This document shows positions 63,512 through 64,000 of a DNA stretch of 64,000 nucleotides, one piece after another. The DNA is taken from assembly GCF_000735045.1 (NCBI RefSeq), contig NZ_JPOQ01000031.1:1-64000 (forward strand), written 5' to 3'. This DNA comes from Ferrovum myxofaciens (GTDB taxonomy: Bacteria; Pseudomonadota; Gammaproteobacteria; Burkholderiales; Ferrovaceae). The position numbers were made by a program, and so were the translations under genes. The stretch's first letter is position 1. Each line of letters opens with the position of its first letter. Under the pieces are notes generated by a model. That model did no database searches. It was not told the origin of the DNA and worked only from the letters and a program-made list of their open reading frames with translations.

Positions 63512-64000
63512 TTGAACCAGTCGTCCATTCCGTCCGCTCAGGGACTTTACGATCCCGTCCATGAACATGATGCCTGTGGTGTGGGCTTTGTTGCGCACAT
63601 CAAGGGGCAGAAGAGCCATGCCATCGTTCGGCAGGGGCTTCAGATCCTGGAAAATCTGACACATCGCGGGGCCACGGGCGCCGATCCTCTGGCGGGCGAT
63701 GGTGCAGGTATCCTGCTCCAGATCCCTGATGCCTTTTTGCGCCGCGCGGTGGATCCACTGGGCTTTGCGCTGCCAGAGGTGGGGCATTATGCCGTGGGTA
63801 TGGTTTTCCTGCCGCAAGATCCGCAAGCGCGCGAAATTTGTGAAACCATTCTGGAGCGCTGCGCGCGCGAAGAAGGTGCCGAAGTTTTGGGTTGGCGTAC
63901 GGTGCCCACTCAAAATCAGGGGTTGGGAGACAGCGTCAAGCGGGTAGAACCCTTCATTCGCCAGATTTTTCTGGCCCGTGGCGCGACCCACGGAGATCAG
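63512..64000 (+). CDS. gltB: Glutamate synthase large subunit (3' truncated by window end)
   Basis: Transfers the glutamine amide to 2-oxoglutarate to make glutamate. The first 163 codons are present and open to the window edge. The class II amidotransferase begins with the Cys in HDACGVGFVAHIKG, which is exposed after removal of a short propeptide. NLTHRGATGADPLAGDGAGI follows, as in GltB. The start is TTG at 63512, preceded by GAGG at 7 bases. The protein usually has about 1,500 residues, so only the first tenth is visible. Confidence 0.95.
   Translation, partial: MNQSSIPSAQGLYDPVHEHDACGVGFVAHIKGQKSHAIVRQGLQILENLTHRGATGADPLAGDGAGILLQIPDAFLRRAVDPLGFALPEVGHYAVGMVFLPQDPQAREICETILERCAREEGAEVLGWRTVPTQNQGLGDSVKRVEPFIRQIFLARGATHGDQ

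Overview
The window reads as the origin-proximal part of a proteobacterial chromosome, most likely a betaproteobacterium (an inference; a Nitrosomonadales/Ferrovum-like lineage would fit). The main support is gene order: rpmH/dnaA/dnaN/gyrB, rnpA-yidD-yidC-mnmE-mnmG-rsmG-parA-parB-atpIBEFHAGDC-glmU, def-fmt-rsmB-DUF4390-ntrY-ntrX, dprA-smg-topA and argS-SPOR-dsbA. Genes are tightly packed with many 1-4 bp stop/start overlaps. No gap exceeds about 220 bases, so no long gene-free stretch needs separate description. I found no tRNA, rRNA, insertion sequence, phage or CRISPR array. The first 13 bases are not genomic: they match the 3' end of the Tn5/Nextera mosaic end, so the window starts at a contig edge inside accB.

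Layout. 1-5220 (+): accB (partial), accC, prmA, gcvH, tpx, a PfkB kinase and a PlsC-type acyltransferase. 5212-6245 (-): apaH and a small lipoprotein. 6462-10588: two exported hydrolases (GDSL esterase; AcpA/phospholipase C-type phosphoesterase) around a divergent beta-hydroxyacid dehydrogenase. 10578-16956: a surface-glycan cluster (GT9 heptosyltransferase, unknown protein, acyltransferase 3, O-antigen ligase/polymerase, beta-propeller protein, GT4). Its middle (about 11.64-15.6 kb) is clearly AT-rich and probably acquired or exchanged. 16990-23763 (-): def-fmt-rsmB-DUF4390-ntrY-ntrX, where the NtrX AAA+ domain has lost its ATPase motifs. 23845-28837 (+): dprA, smg, topA and a GT2. 28842-33989 (-): dnaA-dnaN-gyrB with a probable oriC between dnaA and dnaN. 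34173-42162 (+): rpmH to parB, with two parS sites. 42179-43042: an AT-rich lipoprotein of unknown function. 43193-51435: ATP synthase and glmU. 51455-54869 (-): dsbA, SPOR protein, argS and rubredoxin. 54978-58404 (+): thiD, thiE, hemL and engB. 58388-63336 (-): hemB, ponA, aroB and aroK. 63512 to the end (+): gltB, partial.

Together these genes cover fatty-acid priming, chromosome replication and segregation, ribosome and tRNA modification, membrane-protein insertion, oxidative phosphorylation, envelope precursor supply, and thiamine, tetrapyrrole, aromatic and glutamate synthesis. The items most worth checking are the CTG start that must be invoked to give glmU its nucleotide-binding motif, the ATPase-dead NtrX, the lipoprotein with a 17-residue tandem duplication between parB and the atp operon, and the AT-rich glycan block. 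I saw no gene set that clearly forms a new multi-gene system.
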